64,000 nucleotides of DNA from an uncultured Ruminococcus sp. (GTDB lineage Bacteria; Bacillota; Clostridia; Oscillospirales; Ruminococcaceae), in assembly GCA_947627175.1 (NCBI GenBank), contig CANQVA010000001.1, forward strand, positions 1 to 64,000, read 5' to 3'. The notes below the pieces were generated by a model. It did not search any database and was not told where the DNA came from. It worked only from the letters and a program-made list of their open reading frames with translations. Made by a program: the position numbers and the translations under genes. Positions 7,255 through 15,207 of this stretch are shown piece after piece; within the stretch, counting starts at the first letter, position 1, and every line of letters begins with the position of its first letter.

Positions 7255-7282
7255 CAGCCCGGACTTTTTTCTGTCCGAGCTG
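7255..7282 (-). terminator. terminator of the cupin gene
   Basis: Stem CAGCCCGGAC / GTCCGAGCTG around an 8-nt loop, with a T-run downstream on the minus strand. Confidence 0.75.
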
Positions 7283-7306
7283 AATTTTTGATATGTGGGT
7301 TTTGAA

Positions 7307-7663
7307 TTATTGAGAAATCTCCGCATCATTTGCTGTATATTCCTCAAGAGAATTTTCTCTCACCTGAATGCAGATATAGCTGATACCTGAATCTTCTGAT
7401 GCAAAAAATTGTCTTTTCGCAGTCGGAGCGATTTTAAGCCAATCTCCTGCATTCAATTCAACTGTTTCACCGTCAATTACAGCTTTTCCCTTACCTGAAA
7501 GTATTGCATAAATTTCCTCATTTTTCTTGTGTGAATGTACGAAAGGCACGCTTGCACCTGCCGGAAGATTGTTGATGCTGATTTCTGCACCTGTCAAGGA
7601 AAGACAGTCATGTAGTTCTGTTCTTGCGTCCTGACCAACATTAACTTTGTTAAAATTGCTCAT
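7307..7663 (-). CDS. cupin-domain protein
   Basis: Small single-domain cupin, 118 aa, with GGAGG before the ATG. The two cupin motifs are present: motif 1 around VPFVHSHKKNEEIYAILSG (two His and Glu as metal ligands) and motif 2 around LNAGDWLKIAP. Members bind a metal and act on or sense small molecules. It is divergent from the Rrf2 gene and shares promoter sequence and inverted repeats with it, so it is probably a target of that regulator. The substrate is unknown. Confidence 0.85.
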   Translation of the reverse strand: MSNFNKVNVGQDARTELHDCLSLTGAEISINNLPAGASVPFVHSHKKNEEIYAILSGKGKAVIDGETVELNAGDWLKIAPTAKRQFFASEDSGISYICIQVRENSLEEYTANDAEISQ

Positions 7664-7684
7664 TTTAATACCTCCAAAAATATA

Positions 7685-7841
7685 TTGTAACCATGTTCGT
7701 TACAACTATATATTATCACATCAGCGTTGTAATGTCAATAGTTACATCGCATTTTTGTATGCTTGCACAAATTTGTCTGTTTTCAATTGTATATGTTGAC
7801 ATTACAACGAAAATATGATAAAATAAAATTATCGTTACAAG
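7685..7841. promoter_or_regulatory. divergent cupin/rrf2 promoters with repeated operator-like sequence
   Basis: Leftward promoter: TTGACA (7738-7733), 17 nt, TAATAT. Rightward promoter: TTGACA (7796-7801), 17 nt, TAAAAT (7819-7824). Both begin with the same 14 bases, TTGACATTACAACG. An inverted repeat TTGTAAC-N7-GTTACAA (7685-7705) lies just downstream of the cupin start point, and a half-site CGTTACAA (7833-7840) lies downstream of the rrf2 promoter. The pattern fits repression of both genes by the Rrf2 protein. Confidence 0.7.
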
Positions 7842-7853
7842 GGAGATGTTTTT

Positions 7854-8276
7854 ATGCAGTTTTCATCAAGATTTACAATTGCTACACACACGTTACTGTG
7901 CATTGCCATGTTTCAGGAAGAATATAAAGTAACTTCAAATTTTCTTGCAGGCAGTATCAATGTAAATCCCGTAATAATCAGAAATATTTTAGGGCAATTA
8001 TCGGCATCGGGTCTTGTGGAAATCAAAGCAGGTGTAGGCGGTGCATATCTTGCAAAATCGGCAGATGAAATCACTTTACTTGATATTTTCAAAGCAGTTG
8101 AAAAAGAAGAAGTGCTGTTTCATTTTCATGAAAATCCAAATCCCGAATGTCCCATAGGACGGACAATTCATTCCGTCATGGACAGCAAAATAGACACTAT
8201 TCAATTAGCAATGGAAAATGAAATGGCTGAAATAACACTGTCTGAATTGCTTGATGAAGCAAAGAAAAATATGTAA
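7854..8276 (+). CDS. Rrf2 family transcriptional regulator
   Basis: A 140-aa winged-helix protein; ATG behind AAGGGAG. The Rrf2 start (MQFSSRFTIATHTLLCIAM), recognition helix (VNPVIIRNILGQLSASGLVE) and wing (AGVGGAYLAKSADEITLLDI) are clear. Only one cysteine (PECPIG) remains in the region that holds three in Fe-S members such as IscR/NsrR, so it probably does not bind a standard cluster. Likely represses itself and the divergent cupin gene. Confidence 0.9.
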   Translation: MQFSSRFTIATHTLLCIAMFQEEYKVTSNFLAGSINVNPVIIRNILGQLSASGLVEIKAGVGGAYLAKSADEITLLDIFKAVEKEEVLFHFHENPNPECPIGRTIHSVMDSKIDTIQLAMENEMAEITLSELLDEAKKNM

Positions 8277-8289
8277 ACTGAATAAATTT

Positions 8290-8317
8290 AAAAGCACTTG
8301 CCGAAACAAGTGCTTTT
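8290..8317 (+). terminator. terminator of rrf2 gene
   Basis: Perfect stem AAAAGCACTTG / CAAGTGCTTTT with loop CCGAAA, then ATTTT. Confidence 0.85.
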
Positions 8318-8430
8318 ATTTTAATTGAATTGTATCATATTTTTATACATTATTCAATAATATTTCTGTATAAAAATATTACAAACAATTGTTTATATTG
8401 ACTAATATTCTACTGATTTTATCAGAAAAC

Positions 8431-8467
8431 AAAAAAAGAGAAAACACCGATACTTCGGCATTTTCTC
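8431..8467 (-). terminator. terminator of tRNA-Trp
   Basis: On the minus strand GAGAAAATGCCG pairs with CGGTGTTTTCTC around a short loop and is followed by seven T. Confidence 0.85.
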
Positions 8468-8478
8468 CTTATCAAATA

Positions 8479-8554
8479 TGGCAGGGGCAGAAGGACTTGA
8501 ACCCTCGGCACGTGGTTTTGGAGACCACTGCTCTACCAACTGAGCTATACCCCT
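8479..8554 (-). tRNA. tRNA-Trp (anticodon CCA)
   Basis: A 76-nt cloverleaf with encoded CCA. Acceptor AGGGGTA / TGCCCCT, D arm GCTC-AGTTGGTA-GAGC, anticodon arm GTGGT-CTCCAAA-ACCAC with anticodon CCA, T arm GAGGG-TTCAAGT-CCTTC, discriminator G. It has its own promoter and terminator. Confidence 0.97.
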
Positions 8555-8584
8555 TTATCTGTTGCATCTCCCACAACAGATATT

Positions 8585-8613
8585 ATTATATCACATGAAT
8601 AGTGATTTGTCAA
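8585..8613 (-). promoter_or_regulatory. tRNA-Trp promoter
   Basis: Leftward TTGACA (8613-8608), 17-nt spacer, TATAAT (8590-8585): a perfect consensus promoter ahead of the tRNA. Confidence 0.85.
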
Positions 8614-8711
8614 GAGATTTTAAAAAAATTTATGATTTAACTATATATTTATTAAAAACGACAGAAATAAATAAAAAACAGTATAAAATTTGTAATATAT
8701 TATTGTGATTT

Positions 8712-9002
8712 TTATTTTATAGACTTTTGGATATACTCTTGCATTTTTCTATTTTTTTCAATTTGTTCCCTTATATTATGGTCTAACACTTTTTCTTTTA
8801 TTGTATCAACATCTGTTATATTCTCATTGTCATCGTTGACCGAAACTAATACATATTCACCCGTTTTGAAATGTGAACTTCCTGCATAGGTTTTAGCCTG
8901 CTTTTCAGAGTTGAAATGCTTTGCAAACTCAATGTTATGTACGTCAAGGCGATTTGTACACATATACATATCTTTGTTTACTTTTTTAACTACAAATTTC
9001 AT
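8712..9002 (-). CDS. hypothetical protein
   Basis: A 96-aa charged protein without signal peptide or membrane segment. It starts MKFVVKKVNKDMYMCTNRLD and ends with a coiled-coil-like stretch (IREQIEKNRKMQEYIQKSIK). An in-frame stop lies just upstream, so the ATG at 9002 is the only start, but no good ribosome site precedes it. It lies 84 nt after the solute-binding protein gene. I recognise no family. Confidence 0.5.
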   Translation of the reverse strand: MKFVVKKVNKDMYMCTNRLDVHNIEFAKHFNSEKQAKTYAGSSHFKTGEYVLVSVNDDNENITDVDTIKEKVLDHNIREQIEKNRKMQEYIQKSIK

Positions 9003-9086
9003 TTTGATTACGGCATAATATTATAAACTCAAGCAATGAAGAAATGCCTTTTTTTCTCCTTTCAAAATTTATATTTTACTCATGCT

Positions 9087-10478
9087 TTAATCATGAAGTG
9101 TACTATTTTTGCGTCCTTCAGATATAGCCGTATTTAATTTATTCTGTAAATTATTTGCACACTCTTCGGGCGTAACGGCAAAATTACCATCTGCATCTTT
9201 AATCATGAGCAATGCTATTTCTTTGTAAAATACGCTTCTGACAGAATTTTCACTTCCCTGCCAATTTGGGAGATTATGTGTATAATCAACTGAATTTACT
9301 GAATTATGTGCAAATGCCTCTAAAAGCAATATATCATCTTTATATTTTTCCATAACTTTTTTACTTACAGGAATACTTCCTGCGGAACATTCAAGCCATT
9401 TATCAGTTTCATAAAAATATCTTATGAAATCTTTAGCTATTTCTATTTTTTCGCTGTCACCGTTGTCGAAAATCTCAAACCCCTCATTGAAAATTGTACA
9501 GTGATTACCGGGATAATTAACAAAGCCGTATTTTTTAAAAGTTTTTGTTTCTGCATTGTAGTCTTCTTTTACTCTGCTATATGTTGAACTTCCAAGATTG
9601 AAGTTATAAAAAGTAAGCTCATCCATTTTGAATTTACTGCTGTTATCTGACATTGTTTTGTAATACGGAACAGGAAGATACCAGCCTGAATCCACGCCGT
9701 TCTGAAGCCATCTGAGAGCGGAAATTACATCGGGGTTATCAGCAAGATTAAAATTATTGTTACTGTTAAACAAATCACCGCCAAAAGCACGGAGCATTGT
9801 CATTATATGAGTATCGCCCTGATTGTCTTTTGCATACATCATCATAGGAACTCTGCCTTTGCCCTCTTTCGCAAATTTGTCCGCAAGTGTATTCAGTATT
9901 TTTGTCCAGTCCTCAATACTCCATTCTGAAATAACTTCGCCTTCGTCAATATATTCATTCAAACCACATTCTTCAAACATTTCCCTGTTATATATGAGAA
10001 TATTTTCAGAACTCATATAGGGCATCATATAGAGCTTATTGTCAAATCGTCCATGTTCAAGAAAAGCAGGGTATATATCATCTTTCATTTCCTGTGTAAG
10101 GATATCGTCTATAGGAATAACTTTTCCTGTATGAATAAATGAACTCATATTAAAAAATCCATCATATAATATATCTGCTGCATCGCTTTTACCGAAAGAA
10201 TTTGTTATAGCTTTAGTTTCCTCACCGCCCTCAAATTCCACAACTTTTATTTTAACATCTTTATCATACTGTTCAACAAAATCCTTGCTTGCGAGTTTTA
10301 GGAGAGTATAGACATTTTTTATATCTTTGTTGGAAACGCAGTTCATAGTACTGGTATGAGGTACTTTTATGATAATTTCTTTTTCTGTTTTATCTGATTC
10401 AGAACAACCGGAAAAGCAGAGTAAAAATGACATTGATATTATAATCTGCAATAAAAATGCAGTAATTCTTTTTCCCAT
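9087..10478 (-). CDS. extracellular solute-binding lipoprotein (ABC-type, family 1-like)
   Basis: A 463-aa lipoprotein. The ATG at 10478 sits 6 nt behind AAGGAG; an upstream in-frame ATG overlapping the kinase gene is rejected. The signal peptide ends in FSGC. The mature part looks like sugar-type solute-binding proteins: ADILYDGFFNMSSFI near the cleft, VIPIDDIL, a long GDTHIMTMLRAFGGDLF region, and GFEIFDNGDSEKIEIAKDFIRYF near the end. No permease or ATPase gene is nearby. It begins 10 nt after a hybrid sensor kinase, so it may present ligand to that kinase rather than feed a transporter. Confidence 0.8.
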   Translation of the reverse strand: MGKRITAFLLQIIISMSFLLCFSGCSESDKTEKEIIIKVPHTSTMNCVSNKDIKNVYTLLKLASKDFVEQYDKDVKIKVVEFEGGEETKAITNSFGKSDAADILYDGFFNMSSFIHTGKVIPIDDILTQEMKDDIYPAFLEHGRFDNKLYMMPYMSSENILIYNREMFEECGLNEYIDEGEVISEWSIEDWTKILNTLADKFAKEGKGRVPMMMYAKDNQGDTHIMTMLRAFGGDLFNSNNNFNLADNPDVISALRWLQNGVDSGWYLPVPYYKTMSDNSSKFKMDELTFYNFNLGSSTYSRVKEDYNAETKTFKKYGFVNYPGNHCTIFNEGFEIFDNGDSEKIEIAKDFIRYFYETDKWLECSAGSIPVSKKVMEKYKDDILLLEAFAHNSVNSVDYTHNLPNWQGSENSVRSVFYKEIALLMIKDADGNFAVTPEECANNLQNKLNTAISEGRKNSTLHD

Positions 10479-10488
10479 TTTTTTCTCC

Positions 10489-12699
10489 TTATTGACTGTT
10501 ATATTTTTCATGATTGATTTTTTCCATTTTACGTAACAAAGTATTGATATCTATCGGCTTTGTTAAAAAGTCGTTCATTCCGCTGTCTAAAGCCTTTACT
10601 CTGTCTTCCTGAAAACTGTTTGCAGTACAGGCGAATATGGTAACGGTTTTAGCGTCCTCACGGTCAAGTTTTCTGATTCTTGATGATGCTTCACAGCCGT
10701 CAAGAACAGGCATTCTCATATCCATAAGTATAATTTTAAATTCATTTATTTTCGATTTTTCAAATATTTCCACTGCCTCCTGACCATTCTGAGCGTGTAC
10801 GGGGATAAAATCAAACTGACTTAATATCTCCATAAGTATTTCCGCATTCAGTTCGTTATCTTCGGCAACAAGAATTTTCATTGATTCAACGTCATTATTG
10901 GAATTATCAGCTGTTTTTTCAGCATAATCCGAACTTGTTTTCAGATAGTCGGGAATTTCGCAAATTTCAGAAGGTATTTCAACAGTAAACGTACTGCCTT
11001 TATTCAATTCGCTTTCTACACTTATTTCCCCTCCCATTGCATTTACAAGCAACTTGCTTATAGCCATTCCTAAACCTGTACCTTTAGTAGAGTTTGAAGT
11101 GCTGCTGCGGTCTTGCGTGAATTTATTAAATATTTCACTTAAAAATTCCTTACTCATTCCGCAGCCCGTATCTTTACATATAAATGTAGTCATAACATGA
11201 TTTTCGTCAATCATACTCTGATGTGCAGAAAATTTTATAAATCCTCCTGCCGGGGTAAATTTTGCCGCATTGCCGACAATGTTCATAAGCACTTGTTTTA
11301 TATGTACTTCATCACACTGTATACACGGAACTGTTATATGAAAATCTTTTATAAATTCAACTTCCCGTCCCGTGATATTATCATACTGCATTGAATAAAC
11401 AGATTCCAACATTGTTTCAACAAGCATCGGTGCAGGGGTAACTTCCACTTTTCCCGCCTGAAGTTTTGATATATCAAGCACATCATTTATGAGTGCAAGC
11501 AGATATTCGGCTGTACTTTGCGATTTTTTCAGCCATTCTTTTATCTGAAGATGTTTTTCGGGGGCATCAATTGCATTCATCATCAGATAGTTCAATCCGA
11601 CAATACCGTTTAACGGTGTACGAATTTCATGGCTCATATTAGATAAAAATTCACTTTGTGCTTTTTCCTGAGCGTGGGCTATCTGAGTTTTTCTTTGCAT
11701 AATAATAGTCAATACAAATGCAATGATAATGACAATAATTGCTACACTCATTACAACAACAATAAGCAAAACAAATAATTCTGTCTGGTCTCTAATTACA
11801 TTGTAATTTACCGACATGATAAAATACCAATCAATACTACTGCTGTTCAGCGGGGCACAATAATTCAGTTCACGAACACCGTTCTTTTTCATATAAAACC
11901 AGAATTCTTTACCCTCAAGCATTTTTTCCTGTACATCGGAAAATTTAAGGTCTGATTCATCACTTCGTTCAATTATATCAAATAAACTATCAGAAACAGA
12001 ACTTGCCGCATCTTTTCTATCAACAACATATTCACCGTTTTTATTAACTACTGAACTGTAGCCCTGTGTATTACCTGAATTATCAACATAATTTTCAATT
12101 ACAAGACCGTCAACAATAGTAGACCTCTTGCAAATTCCTATAACAGCATAAACTTCTTTACGGTCTTCGCCTATCCTTATACCCGATAATACTTCATCTT
12201 TTGGATTGTCCGGCAATTTATAGCCGTAAATTACAACTTTATCCGAACCCATTATAGGAAGTGAATCATAAGCTATGACTTTATAATTATCTGTATTTTT
12301 AAACAAATCCATATAAGGGTAATAATCAGGGTCATTGCTGTCTTTTCTGTAAGTAACATCAGTATAATATGAACCGTCCTCCATAAGCAGGTAGACTTTA
12401 TCGAACGTTGATTCATACGCTTCAAGTCCGAGATATTCGTTGATTTGCTTTACAGTTTTAAGATTCTGACTGTTTCGTTTCAGTCTTTCACCTATACGCT
12501 GTTGGTTTTTCCAATTATATTCAATAAACATAGTAATTGTATTACGGTCATGAACAGCAACTTCCCTTATATTGCTTACAGCCACATCTTCGAGAATATT
12601 TCCTGTCACGATTGAACATACATATATCGCTAAAAAAATTACTACTATTATAAAAAACACAAAAAACGCATAGAAACACTTACTTTTCGATTGTTTCAT
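10489..12699 (-). CDS. hybrid sensor histidine kinase/response regulator
   Basis: A 736-aa membrane kinase. Order: transmembrane segment (about 10-32), extracellular double-Cache-like sensor (35-305), second transmembrane segment (308-334), HisKA with H357 in NMSHEIRTPLNG, HATPase_c (N-box MNIVGNAAKFTP, G-boxes DTGCGMSKEF and GTGLGMAISKL), and a C-terminal receiver with predicted acceptor D660 in IILMDMRMPVLDG. There is no HPt domain and no separate regulator nearby, so the output partner is elsewhere. It is probably cotranscribed with the solute-binding lipoprotein. Confidence 0.9.
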   Translation of the reverse strand: MKQSKSKCFYAFFVFFIIVVIFLAIYVCSIVTGNILEDVAVSNIREVAVHDRNTITMFIEYNWKNQQRIGERLKRNSQNLKTVKQINEYLGLEAYESTFDKVYLLMEDGSYYTDVTYRKDSNDPDYYPYMDLFKNTDNYKVIAYDSLPIMGSDKVVIYGYKLPDNPKDEVLSGIRIGEDRKEVYAVIGICKRSTIVDGLVIENYVDNSGNTQGYSSVVNKNGEYVVDRKDAASSVSDSLFDIIERSDESDLKFSDVQEKMLEGKEFWFYMKKNGVRELNYCAPLNSSSIDWYFIMSVNYNVIRDQTELFVLLIVVVMSVAIIVIIIAFVLTIIMQRKTQIAHAQEKAQSEFLSNMSHEIRTPLNGIVGLNYLMMNAIDAPEKHLQIKEWLKKSQSTAEYLLALINDVLDISKLQAGKVEVTPAPMLVETMLESVYSMQYDNITGREVEFIKDFHITVPCIQCDEVHIKQVLMNIVGNAAKFTPAGGFIKFSAHQSMIDENHVMTTFICKDTGCGMSKEFLSEIFNKFTQDRSSTSNSTKGTGLGMAISKLLVNAMGGEISVESELNKGSTFTVEIPSEICEIPDYLKTSSDYAEKTADNSNNDVESMKILVAEDNELNAEILMEILSQFDFIPVHAQNGQEAVEIFEKSKINEFKIILMDMRMPVLDGCEASSRIRKLDREDAKTVTIFACTANSFQEDRVKALDSGMNDFLTKPIDINTLLRKMEKINHEKYNSQ

Positions 12700-12803
12700 A
12701 AATCCACAGCCTTCTAAATAATCAGATTAAAAACTTACAAAAAAACTTAATCCCCATTCTTTATAAAGAATTTTTTCATTAAGTATTTTTAGTATCTGTT
12801 TTT

Positions 12804-12832
12804 ATTATAACATACAACGTTTTATATGTCAA
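12804..12832 (-). promoter_or_regulatory. promoter of hybrid-kinase operon
   Basis: Leftward TTGACA (12832-12827), 17-nt spacer, TATAAT (12809-12804). The leader holds a small palindrome TTCTTTATAAAGAA near 12763. The rest of the 320-nt gap to 13021 is AT-rich and shows nothing else that I can support. Confidence 0.75.
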
Positions 12833-13020
12833 TAGCCTATATTAAAACTCACAAAAAGCAAATTTATATATATTGCCGAAATTACTTAAACATTTTGAAA
12901 TTGTTATGCTCTCTGTAAATATATATATTCATTATATTATATTTTTCTGCATTTTTCAATATTATTTTTGCATAAAAATTGCAATAGTAATTGTTTGCTT
13001 TAACCAATTATAAAAACAGG

Positions 13021-14226
13021 TCAGTCAAAGTTTTCAATCTGTCCCAGTAAATATTTTTGAAGTGTTACCAAATCAGCAATATTTAAAAAACTATCATCAT
13101 TCACATCAGCTGTTTTCATCTTTTTATCTGACCAGCCAATGAAATAATTTACAAAACCTTCTCTCATAGCAACAAGGTCGAAAACATCAACATTTTTGCT
13201 GTTATCAATATCGCCGGGAATTTCCATAAAAGTTTCTACATTTTTAAAATTTCCCAAAGAAAAGAAATCAACCGAATATTCAATTATACTTTCTGCTGTT
13301 GTTATTTTTACATTGAATTTGTCACCATCATTATATGAAATATCGGACGGACGGAATATAATACAGCCTATTTCTCCACAATATTCATTACTAATATAAA
13401 AATCACCGTCCGAAGATGATGAACTGAAATTCCATTGTTTTCCGTCGGAATTTCTTACAAGCTCAACTGTTACACTATCTGCATCAATATCTTTATTAAG
13501 CGATATACTCCATGCTGTTGTCGGAGGAAAATATTCTTTCGGCATATTCTGTGCAGGCCAACAAACATTTGATTCTGTATTTTTTCTGTTTCTGTCTATT
13601 GCATACATGGCGAACGCATCGCCGACATTTCCGAACCCCGTTTCAGCCATAGAAGGATTCAGACACCATCTTCTGTGACCGACTGCTGAAATATTACTGC
13701 TGTTACTGTCACCCATATAACCTTTTACTATAGATTCAGCAAGATTGTAATATCTTATACTTAAATTTGACTCTGATGCACCTTTTGCACCAAGCGAATA
13801 AATATCATCGGGCAAACCTTCAGGCTGTTCAGGATAATGTGAAATATAGCCGTTCAAACTGCTCAAAAACGCCGCTGCCTGTGCAAGTCTGCCATATTCT
13901 TCATTTAGTGTTACTTCGGGAAGCCCTGCAATATATCTCATACAATTAAGAGCATTAAGGGCATTTTCTTTTGTTGCATCATCAAGTTCACCCATTTCAT
14001 AAGGTGTTGTTGATGGCTGAACAGTATAAGATGATTGAGATGCATCAAAAGGATGTGACTCAATATACTGTTCTATCTCATATTCTGTATGTTCTGCAAC
14101 GTTTACACTTTCCGAAGCATAACTCACAAATGATTGATTTTTCATGTATGGCAAAAAATCTGATGTTGAAAAAAATACAGACATTGCCACAGGTAAAACA
14201 AATGATACTATTTTTTTAAATTTCAT
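13021..14226 (-). CDS. secreted CAP/SCP-domain protein with C-terminal dockerin
   Basis: A 401-aa secreted protein; ATG at 14226 behind AGGGAGATG. Signal peptide about 1-40. A CAP domain spans about 80-215 (ENALNALNCMRYIAGLPEV, GYISHYPE, VGHRRWCLNPSMAETGFG), then a beta-rich linker, then a type I dockerin at about 340-400. The dockerin has two Ca-binding repeats, GDIDNSKNVDVFDLVAMREGF and ADVNDDSFLNIADLVTLQKYLLG. The dockerin implies docking to a cohesin scaffold on the cell surface or in a cellulosome-like complex. The CAP role is unknown. Confidence 0.85.
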   Translation of the reverse strand: MKFKKIVSFVLPVAMSVFFSTSDFLPYMKNQSFVSYASESVNVAEHTEYEIEQYIESHPFDASQSSYTVQPSTTPYEMGELDDATKENALNALNCMRYIAGLPEVTLNEEYGRLAQAAAFLSSLNGYISHYPEQPEGLPDDIYSLGAKGASESNLSIRYYNLAESIVKGYMGDSNSSNISAVGHRRWCLNPSMAETGFGNVGDAFAMYAIDRNRKNTESNVCWPAQNMPKEYFPPTTAWSISLNKDIDADSVTVELVRNSDGKQWNFSSSSSDGDFYISNEYCGEIGCIIFRPSDISYNDGDKFNVKITTAESIIEYSVDFFSLGNFKNVETFMEIPGDIDNSKNVDVFDLVAMREGFVNYFIGWSDKKMKTADVNDDSFLNIADLVTLQKYLLGQIENFD

Positions 14227-14395
14227 AACTACATCTCCCTAAAAATAAAAATCATACATTAAGTTTAACACAATTATATTATTTTTGCAATATATTTTTG
14301 AAAAAAATCACAAAAATCAATTTTTCGTGATTTTGCACAATAGTCTCTTAACAATATTTATTTCAATTATAATGTTAAAAAATATATAAAAATTA

Positions 14396-14424
14396 TTGAC
14401 TGCTTATAAAAATTATGATATAAT
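14396..14424 (+). promoter_or_regulatory. promoter of the response-regulator gene
   Basis: TTGACT (14396-14401), 17-nt spacer, TATAAT (14419-14424), ending 10 nt before the ribosome site. Confidence 0.75.
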
Positions 14425-14443
14425 AAATAAGGTGATGAAAATA

Positions 14444-15118
14444 ATGCAAAAGACAATACTTATTATAGAAGATGATAACGAAATTAACAATATGTTGTGT
14501 ATATTGTTACAGCAGAACGGCTATAAGACGGTCAGTGCATTTTCGGGAACAGAAGGTATCCTTGTTCACGGCGGAAATATCAGTCTTATTTTGCTTGACC
14601 TTATGCTACCCGGAAAAAGCGGTGAGGAAATTATCTGCGAATTGAAAGAAAAACACAATGTGCCTGTTATCGTTATGAGTGCGATTCATGATATAAGCAA
14701 AAAAGTAAACCTTTTTTCGCTCGGTGCAGATGATTACGTGACAAAACCTTTTCACAATGACGAACTTCTCGCACGCATCAGTGCAAGATTACGCAAGAAT
14801 ACAGATATTTCCGTAAGTGAAACACTTATTTATAAAGATATTATTTTGAATAATACTGATTATTCTGTGACTTGCAACGGAAAATCTGTTGAACTTTCAA
14901 AACATGAGTTTGCATTATTAAAACTGCTTATGGAAAATCCAAAGCGAACTTGCACAAAAAGTATAATTTATGATACAGTATGGGATTATGAAAATTCCGC
15001 TGATGATAATACACTGAACGTTCATATGAGTAAACTACGTAAAAAATTAAAAGAGTGTAACCCCGATGAAGATTATATTGAAACTGTGTGGGGAATAGGC
15101 TATCGTCTGAAAAAATAA
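14444..15118 (+). CDS. OmpR-family response regulator
   Basis: A 224-aa regulator. The ATG at 14444 lies 8 nt after AAGGTGA, and ATGs further upstream lack a suitable site. The receiver (1-115) has acidic residues E9/D10/D11 and phospho-acceptor D52 in LILLDLMLPG. The winged helix follows (130-222; KLLMENPKRTCTKSIIYDTVWD and GIGYRLKK). It heads a regulator/ATPase/permease/kinase operon of the kind that senses cell-wall-active peptides. The TTTAAGA repeats before the transporter are its likely targets. Confidence 0.9.
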   Translation: MQKTILIIEDDNEINNMLCILLQQNGYKTVSAFSGTEGILVHGGNISLILLDLMLPGKSGEEIICELKEKHNVPVIVMSAIHDISKKVNLFSLGADDYVTKPFHNDELLARISARLRKNTDISVSETLIYKDIILNNTDYSVTCNGKSVELSKHEFALLKLLMENPKRTCTKSIIYDTVWDYENSADDNTLNVHMSKLRKKLKECNPDEDYIETVWGIGYRLKK

Positions 15119-15121
15119 TTA

Positions 15122-15176
15122 TTTAAGACTTATTTAAGATTTGATTATGTGTTTTTTAAGACCTGACTGTTATAAT
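15122..15176 (+). promoter_or_regulatory. ABC-transporter promoter with 11-bp-phased TTTAAGA repeats
   Basis: TTTAAGA occurs at 15122-15128, 15133-15139 and 15155-15161, offsets of 11 and 22 bp, so all three lie on one face of the helix. Downstream is an extended -10, TG-T-TATAAT (15168-15176), without a recognisable -35. This is the layout of a response-regulator-activated promoter; the regulator at 14444 is the natural candidate. Confidence 0.65.
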
Positions 15177-15207
15177 GAAATCATCAACAAAACAGGAGGT
15201 TATAATA

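Noticed and set aside
8389-8598. A reading frame across tRNA-Trp.
   Set aside because: It covers the tRNA and its terminator, and has no ribosome site.
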